A stretch of DNA of 64,000 bases from PUPG01 sp031323845 (lineage in GTDB: Bacteria; Bacteroidota; Bacteroidia; Bacteroidales; UBA7960): the NCBI GenBank assembly GCA_031323845.1, contig JAVIYP010000005.1, forward strand, positions 13,608 through 77,607, written 5' to 3'. Positions 49,622 through 58,288 of the stretch are shown one piece after another (position 1 is the first letter of the stretch; every line of letters starts with the position of its first letter). Below the pieces are notes generated by a model. It saw nothing but the letters and a program-made list of their open reading frames with translations. It had not been told where the DNA came from and made no database searches. The translations under genes were made by a program, and so were the position numbers.

Positions 49622-49937
49622 AAAAAAGTTTTTTGAGGTTTTTTTTAAGCCTCTGCCGGCTAAGTTTCTAAATTTTCAGACAAAACAGATCTGTAAATTT
49701 GATGTTAAATATACAAAAAGAGCTGATATATTCATCACATTTAAAAAATTATATTTCTCTGTATCTTGTCAGATGAGCATCCTGATCAATATAAGAAAGG
49801 GGCAATTCAGTCGTATATGCTGTTGCGACTCCGAAAAAGAGTAAACAGTCGACACTGTTTATCAGGACAATGGTGTTTCATGGTATTCTTACAGTGCAAC
49901 CATACGGGTATAATGAAAATAGTTTGTTATTTTTGAT

Positions 49938-50060
49938 ATGGAAAAAAAGATTAAACCATTGAAGCAACTGCAAAAGGTTAAAAAAACCACAGATTATGAA
50001 CAATTATTCATTTCAAAGGTGTTCATGAGCTCACTTCGTTCGGTTCACAGATTATTATAA
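49938..50060 (+). other. Possible small ORF running into repeat B1
   Basis: A 40-codon frame (MEKKIKPLKQLQKVKK...) starts at 49938, just after a TATTTTTG (49928-49935), and its stop lies inside the start of repeat B1. It may be a real small gene, a truncated gene, or chance. The rest of the 49622-50337 gap holds repeat B1 and the 7 bp tract after it; nothing was recognised in 49622-49927. Confidence 0.2.
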
Positions 50061-50214
50061 ATTATCAGGGGCAGGCATCAGCGTTGAGTAAGAGTACCCC
50101 AGTGATTTAAAATCAGTTTTCGGCACGGTCTCATCACTCAAATAATCAACAATTCAACGATTCAACAAAAAACGAATAAACGATTCAACAATAAAACGAT
50201 TCAACAAAAAACAT
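50046..50214 (+). repeat. Composite intergenic repeat, family B copy 1
   Basis: An A/T-rich start (CACAGATTATTATAA and AATTATCAGG) leads into a conserved core of about 70 bp (about 50080-50150) that includes AGTACCCCAGTGATTT and TTTTCGGCACGGTCTCATCA. An array of AACGATTC/AACAATTC-like units follows to 50214. Beyond it, at 50230-50280, is a 7 bp tract of TCCGGCT-type units. The inverted copy is at 56859-57029. It occupies the divergent region between the lipoprotein gene and aroB. Confidence 0.9.
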
Positions 50215-50337
50215 ACACCAATATATGCTCCGAACTCTGAATGCTGACATCCGGCTTCCGGTCTCCGGCCTCCGGTTTTCATTCAGCACCCCGGGTATAC
50301 TTACAAAACACAGAAAACCCAGCATTCACATATCCAA

Positions 50338-51381
50338 ATGAAGCGCTTTATAATCAAAGGAACATTCCAGGAATGCCGTATTGCTGCCGGAAGCGTCGCA
50401 ACGGACCTGTCTGCGATTCTGCCGCCGGGCAATGCATTTATCATTACCGACGAAAATGTCTTCCGCTTTCATAAAGAAAGGTTTGCTTCGTTCCCTGTTT
50501 TTGTGATCCGGCCAGGAGAGGAAAGCAAAACAGCGGACACCGCATTTCGCATTTGTCGCTGGCTCATGGATGAGGGTGCCGGACGCAATGCTTTTGTTTG
50601 TGGTGTTGGCGGTGGCGTGGTGTGCGATTTGGCAGGGTTTGTGGCTTCGATATATATGCGTGGCATTGATTTCGGCTTTGTGCCGACAAGTCTCCTGGCA
50701 CAGGTGGATGCAGCCATAGGAGGGAAAAACGGGGTCAACCTCAATGCGTTCAAAAACATCATTGGGACGTTCAATCAGCCCCGTTTTGTGCATTGCGATC
50801 CGTCTTTTCTGAGCACCCTCCCGGACGAAGAACTGAGAAACGGCCTGGCAGAAGTCGTAAAACACTGCCTTATCGCTGACAAAAACATGTTTTCTAACAT
50901 CAGGGATCATGCCGATGCTTTGTTGCAACGTGATGCAGCAATGCTCCGCAAAGTTATCGGGCACTCCATAGGGGTAAAAGTCACTATTGTGAACCGGGAT
51001 GAATTTGAGCGTGGTGAGCGGCGCTTGCTGAACCTTGGCCACACCTGGGGACATGCCGTTGAAAAAACCGAAGGCATACCACATGGCCAGGCGGTGAGCA
51101 TCGGGTTGTGTTTTGCAGCACGGTTCTCAGAACACAGAGGGTTGCTTTCACATGCAGAGTTTAACGACATTGAAAATTTGCTGAAGTCGCTGGGCCTGCC
51201 TGTAAGAGCCGCTGCAGACCCACGACACGTTCTGCAGACCATCCTGAAAGACAAAAAGAAAGAGGACGAACAACTACATTTTGTCTTTTTGCATGGTATC
51301 GGAAGGGCTGTCACAGAAAGTATCAGCATCCGGGAGCTAACAGCATTTGTTGCCCTCTATGACTCCTCAAAAGCTCCTTAA
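50338..51381 (+). CDS. aroB: 3-dehydroquinate synthase
   Basis: AroB converts DAHP to 3-dehydroquinate, the second step of the shikimate pathway, using NAD and a divalent metal. The 347-residue protein has the NAD-binding GVGGGVVCDLAGFVASIYMRGIDF, then PTSLLAQVDAAIGGKNGVNL, NGLAEVVKHCLIAD with metal ligands, and a metal-binding LNLGHTWGHAVEK. Length and motifs are normal. It is the first gene of aroB-aroE-aroA-aroC; the aroE start follows 36 bp later. The promoter region upstream is occupied by repeat B1. Confidence 0.95.
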   Translation: MKRFIIKGTFQECRIAAGSVATDLSAILPPGNAFIITDENVFRFHKERFASFPVFVIRPGEESKTADTAFRICRWLMDEGAGRNAFVCGVGGGVVCDLAGFVASIYMRGIDFGFVPTSLLAQVDAAIGGKNGVNLNAFKNIIGTFNQPRFVHCDPSFLSTLPDEELRNGLAEVVKHCLIADKNMFSNIRDHADALLQRDAAMLRKVIGHSIGVKVTIVNRDEFERGERRLLNLGHTWGHAVEKTEGIPHGQAVSIGLCFAARFSEHRGLLSHAEFNDIENLLKSLGLPVRAAADPRHVLQTILKDKKKEDEQLHFVFLHGIGRAVTESISIRELTAFVALYDSSKAP

Positions 51382-51416
51382 AATCAATATGATAGTAGCT
51401 GAAACTGTTGAATAAA

Positions 51417-52418
51417 ATGACACACTATTCGGTTTTTGGGAAGCCGGTGCTGCACAGCAAAAGCCCGCAGCTGTTCCGCACATTGTTGAAAGCCGGGGAT
51501 GTTTTTACTCGCATCCGGCCTCAGACTGCTGATGATTTAATAAGCATTGTAAAGCTTTTAGACATAAAAGGTGCGAGTGTGACTTCTCCGTTCAAGGAAA
51601 GCATACTTCCTTTGCTCGACCAGGTGTCGGCATCAGCCAGGGTTATTGGTGCCGTCAACTGCATCCGGTTCAAAAACGGTGCAATCAGCGGGCACAATAC
51701 CGACCATGTGGGCGTTACCGCTGCGCTGAGTGAAGCGGGCATAACGCTTCCGGAGGCCAGGATCCTTGTGCTTGGTGCCGGCGGTGCTGCCAGGGCGGCC
51801 GTTTACGGACTGACCACGTCCGGCGCCGAAGTCTTTGTCAGCAACCGTACCTACAGCAAAGCCGAAAACCTGGCCAGGACATTCGGAACCGTTCACATCC
51901 ACTGGGAAAATCCCGGCATCATGCCTTATTTTGATGCCGTCGTATCCACCCTGCTTCCCGGAGCCCTGCCTCCGTTCGCCGGCTATCTGGCTTACGGTCA
52001 GCTTCTTGACGCCGTCTATAAACGATCGAAAATGTCAGAGCACAGTCGGAACAGGGGTGTCCGCATTATCCCCGGGGAGCGCTGGCTCATACACCAGGGT
52101 GTCGCCGCGGCAGCTTTCTACATAGCACAGCCTGACGAAAAGCATGCCCCATCATCCGCACGCAACAACGATCCAGTAGACAATACTACGCACAAAGCAG
52201 CAACGGATGACAAAACCAAAGCATGGGCTGAATTGCTCGGCAGCCGGCTTCATGAAGTGCTCAGGCCTGAAAATGTGCGTATCTTCGTGCTTAATGAAAC
52301 AACGATCCCTGAACCGGATCCGGCCGGTTATGACCTTATCGTTTCAGGTTTCGGGCTTGATGAGGAAGCTGTAAAAAACATCATTGATGAAGAAATGCGT
52401 CTTGCCTTCAGCCGTTAA
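51417..52418 (+). CDS. aroE: Shikimate dehydrogenase with C-terminal extension
   Basis: AroE reduces 3-dehydroshikimate to shikimate with NADPH. The 333-residue protein keeps the SKS substrate motif, VTSPFKE with the catalytic lysine, GHNTDHVG with the catalytic aspartate, the GAGGAARAA Rossmann loop, NRTYSKAE, and QGVAAAAF at the end of the normal enzyme. The usual N in NVTxPxK is Ser here. The usual family length is about 270, and about 85 residues follow: a polar linker (about 242-266), then KAWAELLGSRLHEVLRPENV and IVSGFGLDEEAVKNII, unlike any domain I know. The ATG at 51417 is used; an in-frame TTG lies at 51408. aroA overlaps its end. Confidence 0.9.
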   Translation: MTHYSVFGKPVLHSKSPQLFRTLLKAGDVFTRIRPQTADDLISIVKLLDIKGASVTSPFKESILPLLDQVSASARVIGAVNCIRFKNGAISGHNTDHVGVTAALSEAGITLPEARILVLGAGGAARAAVYGLTTSGAEVFVSNRTYSKAENLARTFGTVHIHWENPGIMPYFDAVVSTLLPGALPPFAGYLAYGQLLDAVYKRSKMSEHSRNRGVRIIPGERWLIHQGVAAAAFYIAQPDEKHAPSSARNNDPVDNTTHKAATDDKTKAWAELLGSRLHEVLRPENVRIFVLNETTIPEPDPAGYDLIVSGFGLDEEAVKNIIDEEMRLAFSR

Positions 52419-53634
52419 TGGAAGCCTCGTGGCACCACCCTCAAAGAGCGTGGCGCAACGTGCCATCGCCATAGCCTCCCTGTGCAGTGAGCCTTCATTT
52501 ATATACCATGCCGGGCGGTGCGACGACGTCCTGGCGGCCATTGAGGTTGCCCGGGCTTTGGGTGCAAGCATTTCGGAATACGACCATGTGCTCGAGATCA
52601 AGGGAGGTGTCAGCGCTCCAAAACAAGTCCTGCAGTGCGGCGAATCAGGCTTGTGCGCCCGTATGTTTGCGGGCGTTGCTGCCACGCTTAAAGAACAAGT
52701 ATGTCTTACCGGCAGCAAAAGCCTGCTGAAGCGCAGCATGGCAGGGCTTCAAACTAGTTTAATCGCCCTGGGCGTGCAGTGCACAACAACCGAAGGACAT
52801 TTGCCCGTTTGTGTAACAGGACCTCTGAAAGGCGGCGAAGCCAGTATTGATGCCTCACAAAGCTCACAGGTACTGACCGGCATCCTGATCGGCGCACCAT
52901 ACGCTCTTTCCGATGTCCGGCTTAACGTAGTCGCGCTGAAAAGTAAGCCTTATGCCGACCTGACTGTGGACATCATGCGTTTTTTTGGTGCCGGGGTTCA
53001 GCAGGAAGGATACCGCAGGTTTGTTGTCAGTCACCGGCAGCCATACCGGGGAAGGCACTTCAGGGTGGAAGGAGACTGGAGCAGTGCCGCCTTCATGCTG
53101 GTGGCAGGGGCCATTGCCGGCAGCGTCACCGTGCGGGGAATAAACCCGGGGTCTTTCCAGGCAGACAAACAGATTGTGAAAGCACTCAGGGATGCAGGTG
53201 CCGTTGTAAGTATTGAAAACGAGCAGGTCCGGACAGAAAAAAAATTGCTGAACGCTTTTTGCTTTGATGCCACCGACTGCCCTGACCTTTTTCCTCCGCT
53301 CGCAGTGCTTGCTGCAAACTGCGCTGGCACAAGCAGGATCAAGGGAACTGAGCGTCTGCGCGACAAAGAGAGCGACCGGGCTCAGGTATTGAGCCGGATG
53401 CTCAGCGACATGGGCGTCAGCACCCGCATCGAACACGATACCATGCTGATCAGCGGAGGTCCCATCAGGGGCATATTGACCAACGCACACGGCGACCACC
53501 GTATGGCTATGGCGGCTGCCATTTCCGCACTGAATGCCTGCGGGCCTGTTGAAATATCCGGCGCTGAGTGTGTAAAAAAATCTTATCCGGGTTTTTTTAA
53601 CGATCTTGAGGCTGTTTCTGCACCCAAACAGTGA
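52387..53634 (+). CDS. aroA: 3-phosphoshikimate 1-carboxyvinyltransferase (EPSP synthase)
   Basis: AroA transfers enolpyruvate from PEP to shikimate 3-phosphate. The 415-residue protein has APPSKSVAQRAIAIASL (the usual PGSKSxSNR motif), CGESGLCARMF (usual GNAGTxxR, here divergent), KGTERLRDKESDRAQVL and HGDHRMAMAAAI. The divergent glycine motif may affect glyphosate sensitivity, but that cannot be judged here. Start choice: the ATG at 52387 lies inside the end of aroE, giving a 32 bp overlap and probable translational coupling. A TTG at 52384 is also in frame. Confidence 0.94.
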   Translation: MKKCVLPSAVNGSLVAPPSKSVAQRAIAIASLCSEPSFIYHAGRCDDVLAAIEVARALGASISEYDHVLEIKGGVSAPKQVLQCGESGLCARMFAGVAATLKEQVCLTGSKSLLKRSMAGLQTSLIALGVQCTTTEGHLPVCVTGPLKGGEASIDASQSSQVLTGILIGAPYALSDVRLNVVALKSKPYADLTVDIMRFFGAGVQQEGYRRFVVSHRQPYRGRHFRVEGDWSSAAFMLVAGAIAGSVTVRGINPGSFQADKQIVKALRDAGAVVSIENEQVRTEKKLLNAFCFDATDCPDLFPPLAVLAANCAGTSRIKGTERLRDKESDRAQVLSRMLSDMGVSTRIEHDTMLISGGPIRGILTNAHGDHRMAMAAAISALNACGPVEISGAECVKKSYPGFFNDLEAVSAPKQ

Positions 53635-53705
53635 TACCTTTGTGAATATGTTGTTTTTAATGTTGAAGGCATCATCGATTTTATGGAAAACACCGGTAAT
53701 TTAAG

Positions 53706-53777
53706 ATGCTGGCGTTTGTGCTTTCCGGACTGTTGTGTTGCGGCTTCTCCGGTATCAATAAATATGTAGCGTTATGA
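53706..53777 (+). other. Possible leader ORF coupled to aroC
   Basis: A 23-codon frame, MLAFVLSGLLCCGFSGINKY and three more residues, starts at 53706. It ends in TGA at 53775-53777, overlapping the aroC ATG as ATGA. The gap between aroA and aroC (139 bp) is otherwise empty. Aromatic residues are few (two Phe, one Tyr), so classic attenuation is not evident. It could be a small membrane peptide or chance. Confidence 0.25.
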
Positions 53778-54751
53778 ACTCATTTGGAACTTTATTCAGG
53801 ATACAGATTTTTGGTGAGTCTCACGGTCCGGCGGTGGGCGTATGCATCGACGGTTGTCCTCCTGGAGTATCACTGTCTGTGGCTGATTTTACACCTGACC
53901 TTAACCGCCGGAGAGCCGGTGCGCGCGGCACCACCACACGCCATGAAGACGATCTTCCGGAGATCATCAGCGGCGTATATGCCGGGAAAACCACCGGAGC
54001 CCCCCTGGTGGTGCTGTTCGCGAACAGGGAACAGCGTCCGGGCGACTATGAGCACCTGCGCCACAGGCCTCGGCCCGGACATGCAGACTTTGTTGCCTCA
54101 GTGCGTTACAAAGGTTTCAACGACCCCAGGGGCGGAGGACATTTCAGCGGCAGGCTGACCCTGCCACTGGTGGCTGCCGGCGTGATAGCCAAAAAACTAC
54201 TGAAGGACATCAGCATCTCTGCTGCATTGGTGGAAGCAGGAGGCCGGCAAGACATTACAGCCGCGGTAGAAGAAGCGCTCAACGACGGCGACAGCATCGG
54301 CGGACTGGTAGAATGCCGCGCCCAAAACATCCCGGCGGGTTGGGGCGAACCCTTCTTTGACTCCGTCGAGTCTGTCATCAGCCATCTGGCATTCGCCATT
54401 CCAGCGATAAAGGGCATTGAATTCGGATCGGGCTTCAAAGCGGCAAGCATGGAGGGCAGCCGGCACAACGATGCGATCATCAGCAAAGAAGGGAAGACTG
54501 CCACCAACCATGCGGGAGGCATCAGCGGCGGACTGACCAACGGCAACGAGCTGCTGTTCAGGGTGGCCGTAAAGCCTGCCTCGAGCATCGCCCGCGAACA
54601 AAAGAGCATGAATATGAAGCTTGGAACAGTGGAAACCCTCGAAGTTAAAGGCCGTCACGATGCATGCATCGCACTCAGGGTGCCCGTGGTCGCTGAAGCC
54701 ATTACCGCCATCGCACTGGCGGACTTTAAGTTGCTGGCCGGGAACCGGTAA
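53774..54751 (+). CDS. aroC: Chorismate synthase
   Basis: AroC makes chorismate from EPSP, the last shared step of aromatic synthesis, and needs reduced FMN. The 325-residue protein has FGESHGPAVGVCIDGCPPG with the catalytic His, RRAGARGTTTRHEDD, GRPGHADF-like PRPGHADFVASVRYKG, GGGHFSGRLTLPLVAAGV, and TNHAGGISGGLTNGNELLFR, and ends in the GRHDACIALRVPVVAE region. It is about 30 residues shorter than many homologs but contains all motifs. It closes the aro operon and is convergent with the YyaL-type gene (62 bp gap). Confidence 0.95.
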   Translation: MNSFGTLFRIQIFGESHGPAVGVCIDGCPPGVSLSVADFTPDLNRRRAGARGTTTRHEDDLPEIISGVYAGKTTGAPLVVLFANREQRPGDYEHLRHRPRPGHADFVASVRYKGFNDPRGGGHFSGRLTLPLVAAGVIAKKLLKDISISAALVEAGGRQDITAAVEEALNDGDSIGGLVECRAQNIPAGWGEPFFDSVESVISHLAFAIPAIKGIEFGSGFKAASMEGSRHNDAIISKEGKTATNHAGGISGGLTNGNELLFRVAVKPASSIAREQKSMNMKLGTVETLEVKGRHDACIALRVPVVAEAITAIALADFKLLAGNR

Positions 54752-54813
54752 GGGTGACTTTGTGCGTTTCCGGATTTTAGCGGAAGTATTGGCCGAACAA
54801 CCGCAGCAAGCAA

Positions 54814-56844
54814 TCAAGCCTTTGATGACATCTGCGCCAGTGCCTCTTCGATGCCTTCCACGGGAAGCTTGCAATAGCCCATACTGCAAACATGAATCTG
54901 TGTTTTTACGCCTGAGTAACGCCCGTGAAGGACATCAATGCTTTTTGTAGCGGCTTCCGATGAAGCTGTGGCCAGCAAGACATCCGGAAGGTAATGCTCT
55001 GAAAGGCGGCGCGCCGTATCAACAGCTTGCGGTCCTGTAACGGCCACGGTGTAAAAGTCCCGGAGATGATGCATGAGCAGTATGCCCCAGTTGGAGAAGC
55101 TGCTGCTGTATTTGTTGAGCCGTGATCTCAGGTCGTTGAGCATCAATGAGCTCCGGCGCCCGAAGTCAGGATTCTCGTAGTAATTGGCTAGGTAAAACAA
55201 GACCCTGGCCATTACAGAGTTGGATGACGGCATCACATTGTCGTAAAGCTCAAAATGAGGGGCAGCCAGCTGCTCACCGTCGAGCGGCGAAAACGCAAAC
55301 ATATGGGTGTCAGCCACAGAGAAGTGCTCCATCACATAGCGGGCCAGTTTTAGAGCCGCGGCCAGGTACTTTTCTTCAGAAGAGACTTCATACAAGCGAA
55401 TCAGGGCGTGAGAAAAAAAGGCATAATCCTCCAGGAAGCCGGGAATGGATGCCTGCGTTCTCTGCAGGGAGCGAAACAACGCCCCGTTTTCCTTCATGGC
55501 ATGCTGCAGCAGGAAATCGGCCGCCCTGCAAGCCTTGCTTAACAACGCCTCATCACCGAAAGCAGAAAAAGCATCCGCCAGACCTTTTATCATCAAAGCG
55601 TTCCACGACACCAGCACTTTGTCGTCAAGGCCCGGACGAACACGCCGGCTGCGTGCCTCCATCAGCTTTTGCTTAGCCCGCGAAAGCACGCTTTGCCATG
55701 AAGGAAGCGACAGTCCCGATCGCCCGGCAAACACCCTGTCGTCCTGATCCCTCAGCAGGATGTTGTATCCCTTTTCCCAAAATGCCTTGCCTCCAATATG
55801 ATAGTATTGCTTGATGAGTGGCGCATCCTCCCCGAGTACGGCATCAAGCTCCCGCTCCTTCCATACATAAAAACGCCCTTCTTCACCCTCGCTGTCAGCA
55901 TCAAGCGCCGAGTAAAAGACGCCGTCAGGAGAACACAGTTCCCTTTCTGCGAAAGCAACAGTTTCATAAACCACCTCTTTGAACAGCGGCTCTTTTACCA
56001 GCTTGTAAGCCAGCGCATAGAGCGACACCAGCTGGCCATTATCGTAAAGCATTTTTTCAAAATGGGGTATTTTCCACCGATCGTCAACGGTGTAACGGGC
56101 AAAACCGCCGCCTGCCTGATCATAAATACCGCCCATGGCCATGTTCTTCAGTGTCAGCACAACCTGATCCAGGGCTTTTTTGTCGCCGGTTTTTTGATGA
56201 TAATGCAGGAGAAACTCCTGGTTGTTGGGAAGCGGGAATTTGGGCGCCCCACGGAGACCCCCTTCTTTATTGTCCATGTACTCCATCAGGTTAGTGTACA
56301 TGGTCCGTACATCGTCCATGCCAAAGGCGGGCCTGCCGTCGTCAATCTCAATAAAACCGGATTCGGCAATGCCGCCTGTTATTTTCCCGGCCTGCTCTTC
56401 AATATCCTGGCGTTGCTTTTCATAGAGCTCCGCAATCCTGGAAAGAATGCTTTTCCATTGATCTTTAGGGAAGTAAGTGCCACCCCAGAAAGGCCTGCCG
56501 TCGGGCAGGGCAAAGCAGTTAAGCGGCCAACCCCCGCGCCCGGTAAGCATCTGAACCGCATTCATATAAAGATGGTCTACATCGGGACGCTCCTCCCTGT
56601 CAACTTTCACGCAAACAAAATGGGCGTTCATCAGACGGGCCACCTCAGCATCTTCAAAACTTTCGCGCTCCATTACATGACACCAGTGACAGGCCGAGTA
56701 GCCAACACTGACAAGCAACGGCTTGTCTTCACTGCGCGCCTTCTTCAGCGCATCCTCACCCCATGGATACCACTCGACAGGATTGTATAAGTGCTGTTTC
56801 AAATACGGACTGTTCTGTCCTAAAAGGGCATTGGGCTTTTTCAT
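54814..56844 (-). CDS. Thioredoxin-domain (DUF255/YyaL) protein
   Basis: The 676-residue protein belongs to the YyaL/SPATA20 family. An N-terminal thioredoxin-like domain has NSPYLKQHLYNPVEWYPWG and the CxxC in YSACHWCHVMERESFED. It is followed by a long alpha/alpha toroid like N-acylglucosamine epimerases (GGIYDQAGGGFARYTVDDRW, KMLYDNGQLVSLYALAY). The cysteines suggest redox activity, but no reaction is established for the family. No signal peptide is present, so it is cytoplasmic. Repeat B2 begins 15 bp upstream of its start and so occupies its promoter region. Confidence 0.92.
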   Translation of the reverse strand: MKKPNALLGQNSPYLKQHLYNPVEWYPWGEDALKKARSEDKPLLVSVGYSACHWCHVMERESFEDAEVARLMNAHFVCVKVDREERPDVDHLYMNAVQMLTGRGGWPLNCFALPDGRPFWGGTYFPKDQWKSILSRIAELYEKQRQDIEEQAGKITGGIAESGFIEIDDGRPAFGMDDVRTMYTNLMEYMDNKEGGLRGAPKFPLPNNQEFLLHYHQKTGDKKALDQVVLTLKNMAMGGIYDQAGGGFARYTVDDRWKIPHFEKMLYDNGQLVSLYALAYKLVKEPLFKEVVYETVAFAERELCSPDGVFYSALDADSEGEEGRFYVWKERELDAVLGEDAPLIKQYYHIGGKAFWEKGYNILLRDQDDRVFAGRSGLSLPSWQSVLSRAKQKLMEARSRRVRPGLDDKVLVSWNALMIKGLADAFSAFGDEALLSKACRAADFLLQHAMKENGALFRSLQRTQASIPGFLEDYAFFSHALIRLYEVSSEEKYLAAALKLARYVMEHFSVADTHMFAFSPLDGEQLAAPHFELYDNVMPSSNSVMARVLFYLANYYENPDFGRRSSLMLNDLRSRLNKYSSSFSNWGILLMHHLRDFYTVAVTGPQAVDTARRLSEHYLPDVLLATASSEAATKSIDVLHGRYSGVKTQIHVCSMGYCKLPVEGIEEALAQMSSKA

Positions 56845-56858
56845 GGGTTTGTGTTTGT

Positions 56859-57029
56859 GTGTGTTTTTGTTGAATCGTTTATTCAGTTTTTGTTGAATCG
56901 TTTAATCGTTGAATCGTTTATTTGTTGATTATTTGAGTGATGAGACCGTGCCGAAAACTGATTTTAAATCACTGGGGTACTCTTATTCAACGCTGAGTGC
57001 CTGATCCTGATAATTAATAATAATCTGTG
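56859..57029 (-). repeat. Composite intergenic repeat, family B copy 2 (inverted)
   Basis: Read on the minus strand, this has the same order as 50046-50214. Its roughly 70 bp core (about 56920-56990 on the plus strand, including GAGACCGTGCCGAAAACTGA and ATCACTGGGGTACTC) differs from copy 1 at a single base, with more differences outside the core. The GTTGAATCG-type tract varies in length and order between copies. Confidence 0.9.
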
Positions 57030-57113
57030 CATCTGTGGCATTTTTAGTTTTTGTTGCGGGATTTGCCTTCCGGCCGTTCTTTTTGCTTTCGGGCTTTGGG
57101 TTTTCCGGCAGGT

Positions 57114-57153
57114 GAAAGAATTTCTCCACCGCTGCGCGGTGTTCGAAATGACG
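57114..57153 (+). repeat. Fragment of a dispersed repeat-like motif
   Basis: GAAAGAATTTCTCC, a G/C-rich inverted repeat (CACCG/CGGTG) and TTCGAAATGACG form a pattern that I recall as a short dispersed element in other bacterial genomes. Only one copy is seen here. With repeat B2 it fills the 56845-57188 gap, which holds no gene I can support. Confidence 0.35.
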
Positions 57154-57188
57154 TGGATGTTATTCCGCAGTTGAACAGGGCACACCTG

Positions 57189-58022
57189 TCACAATCCGCA
57201 ATATTCCTTGCTGATGTCCCAGAGCATATCAGCAGCCTTCATATCCCGGGCCTGTGACGACGTTCTGGCAATCCTGCGCCTGGCAAAATACTCCCCTGTA
57301 ACCCCGTCAACTTCCGGTGAAGTGGCAAGATAGATGCTCGTTTGCGCCCCTTTTTCAGGAGAGATCATAAACAAAGAAAAGAGCCGCTGAAACGGGCCGG
57401 GCATGTTATCGAAAAGCCTGGTGCTGACCACCCCGGGATGCAGACAATTGACCGTTACGTCACTGCCCTCAAGCACAGCGGCCAGTTTGCGGGTAAATAA
57501 AATGTTGGCCAGCTTGCTTTGAGCATAGGATTGCATGCTGCCCCAGCGCTTTTTTCCTTCCAGGTCGTTAAAACGCATGGAGCCATACTTGTGTGCCGTG
57601 CTGGAAACATTGACAATGCGGGCCGGGGCGCTTCTTTTGATCACAGGAAGCAAAAGCATGGTCAAAAGAAAAGGGGCCAGGTGGTTAACGGCAAAATTCA
57701 TCTCTATGTGATCCGCTGACTCTTTTCGTTTTACCTCCCACAATCCTGCATTGTTCACCAGCAAATGAAGACGGTCATGTTTCTTTATAAAGTCGGCGGC
57801 AAACTGCCGGATAGAGTTCATGGAGGCCAGGTCGCAATGCATCAGTTCAACCTGTGTGTTGCCTGTTTGCTTCTGTATGTCGTTTTTTAGCACTTCGCCC
57901 TTTTCCATATTCCGGACAGGCAAAATAAGCCGGGGGCCTCTTCCTGCAATATCCAGGGCTGTTACGCGGCCAATGCCTGAAGTGGCACCGGTTATCATGA
58001 CATTTTTCTCGTTCAGATCCAT
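57189..58022 (-). CDS. Short-chain dehydrogenase/reductase
   Basis: The 277-residue protein is a classical SDR. It has TGATSGIGRVT as the nucleotide-binding glycine motif near the N terminus, NNAGLW, a serine in NVSSTAH, and the catalytic YxxxK pair in SYAQSKLANILF. It resembles retinol dehydrogenase/WW-domain oxidoreductase-like SDRs often annotated only as oxidoreductases. Substrate and cofactor preference are unknown; the R residues after the glycine motif would suit NADP but this is not proven. It stands alone, about 160 bp downstream of repeat B2. Confidence 0.9.
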   Translation of the reverse strand: MDLNEKNVMITGATSGIGRVTALDIAGRGPRLILPVRNMEKGEVLKNDIQKQTGNTQVELMHCDLASMNSIRQFAADFIKKHDRLHLLVNNAGLWEVKRKESADHIEMNFAVNHLAPFLLTMLLLPVIKRSAPARIVNVSSTAHKYGSMRFNDLEGKKRWGSMQSYAQSKLANILFTRKLAAVLEGSDVTVNCLHPGVVSTRLFDNMPGPFQRLFSLFMISPEKGAQTSIYLATSPEVDGVTGEYFARRRIARTSSQARDMKAADMLWDISKEYCGL

Positions 58023-58288
58023 AAGTTACTCCTTTTATTAATCAAAAAACATTTTTACAAGCTGCTTTGTTTAAAAGAGGCAGGTGATTTATCTTTAATG
58101 ACGGTATCATACCATGTTTCACCATATTACCAGTTATGATGCCCGGACCAACACCTGTTTTCAGTGCTGTTGAGCCGGTATGCCCATGCGGGCCGGCCCC
58201 CGACTGCTTCAGGCAACACTCATCTGGTTTATAAAACATAAGACAAGGTTTATCAACCTGTTAAATCATAAATAAATTGAACACCAGG

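Noticed and set aside
57030..57188. Basic C-terminal tail of a degraded gene on the minus strand (KPKARKQKERPEGK-like translation).
   Set aside because: Only about 20 codons without a start or a domain; it could be chance translation of low-complexity sequence.
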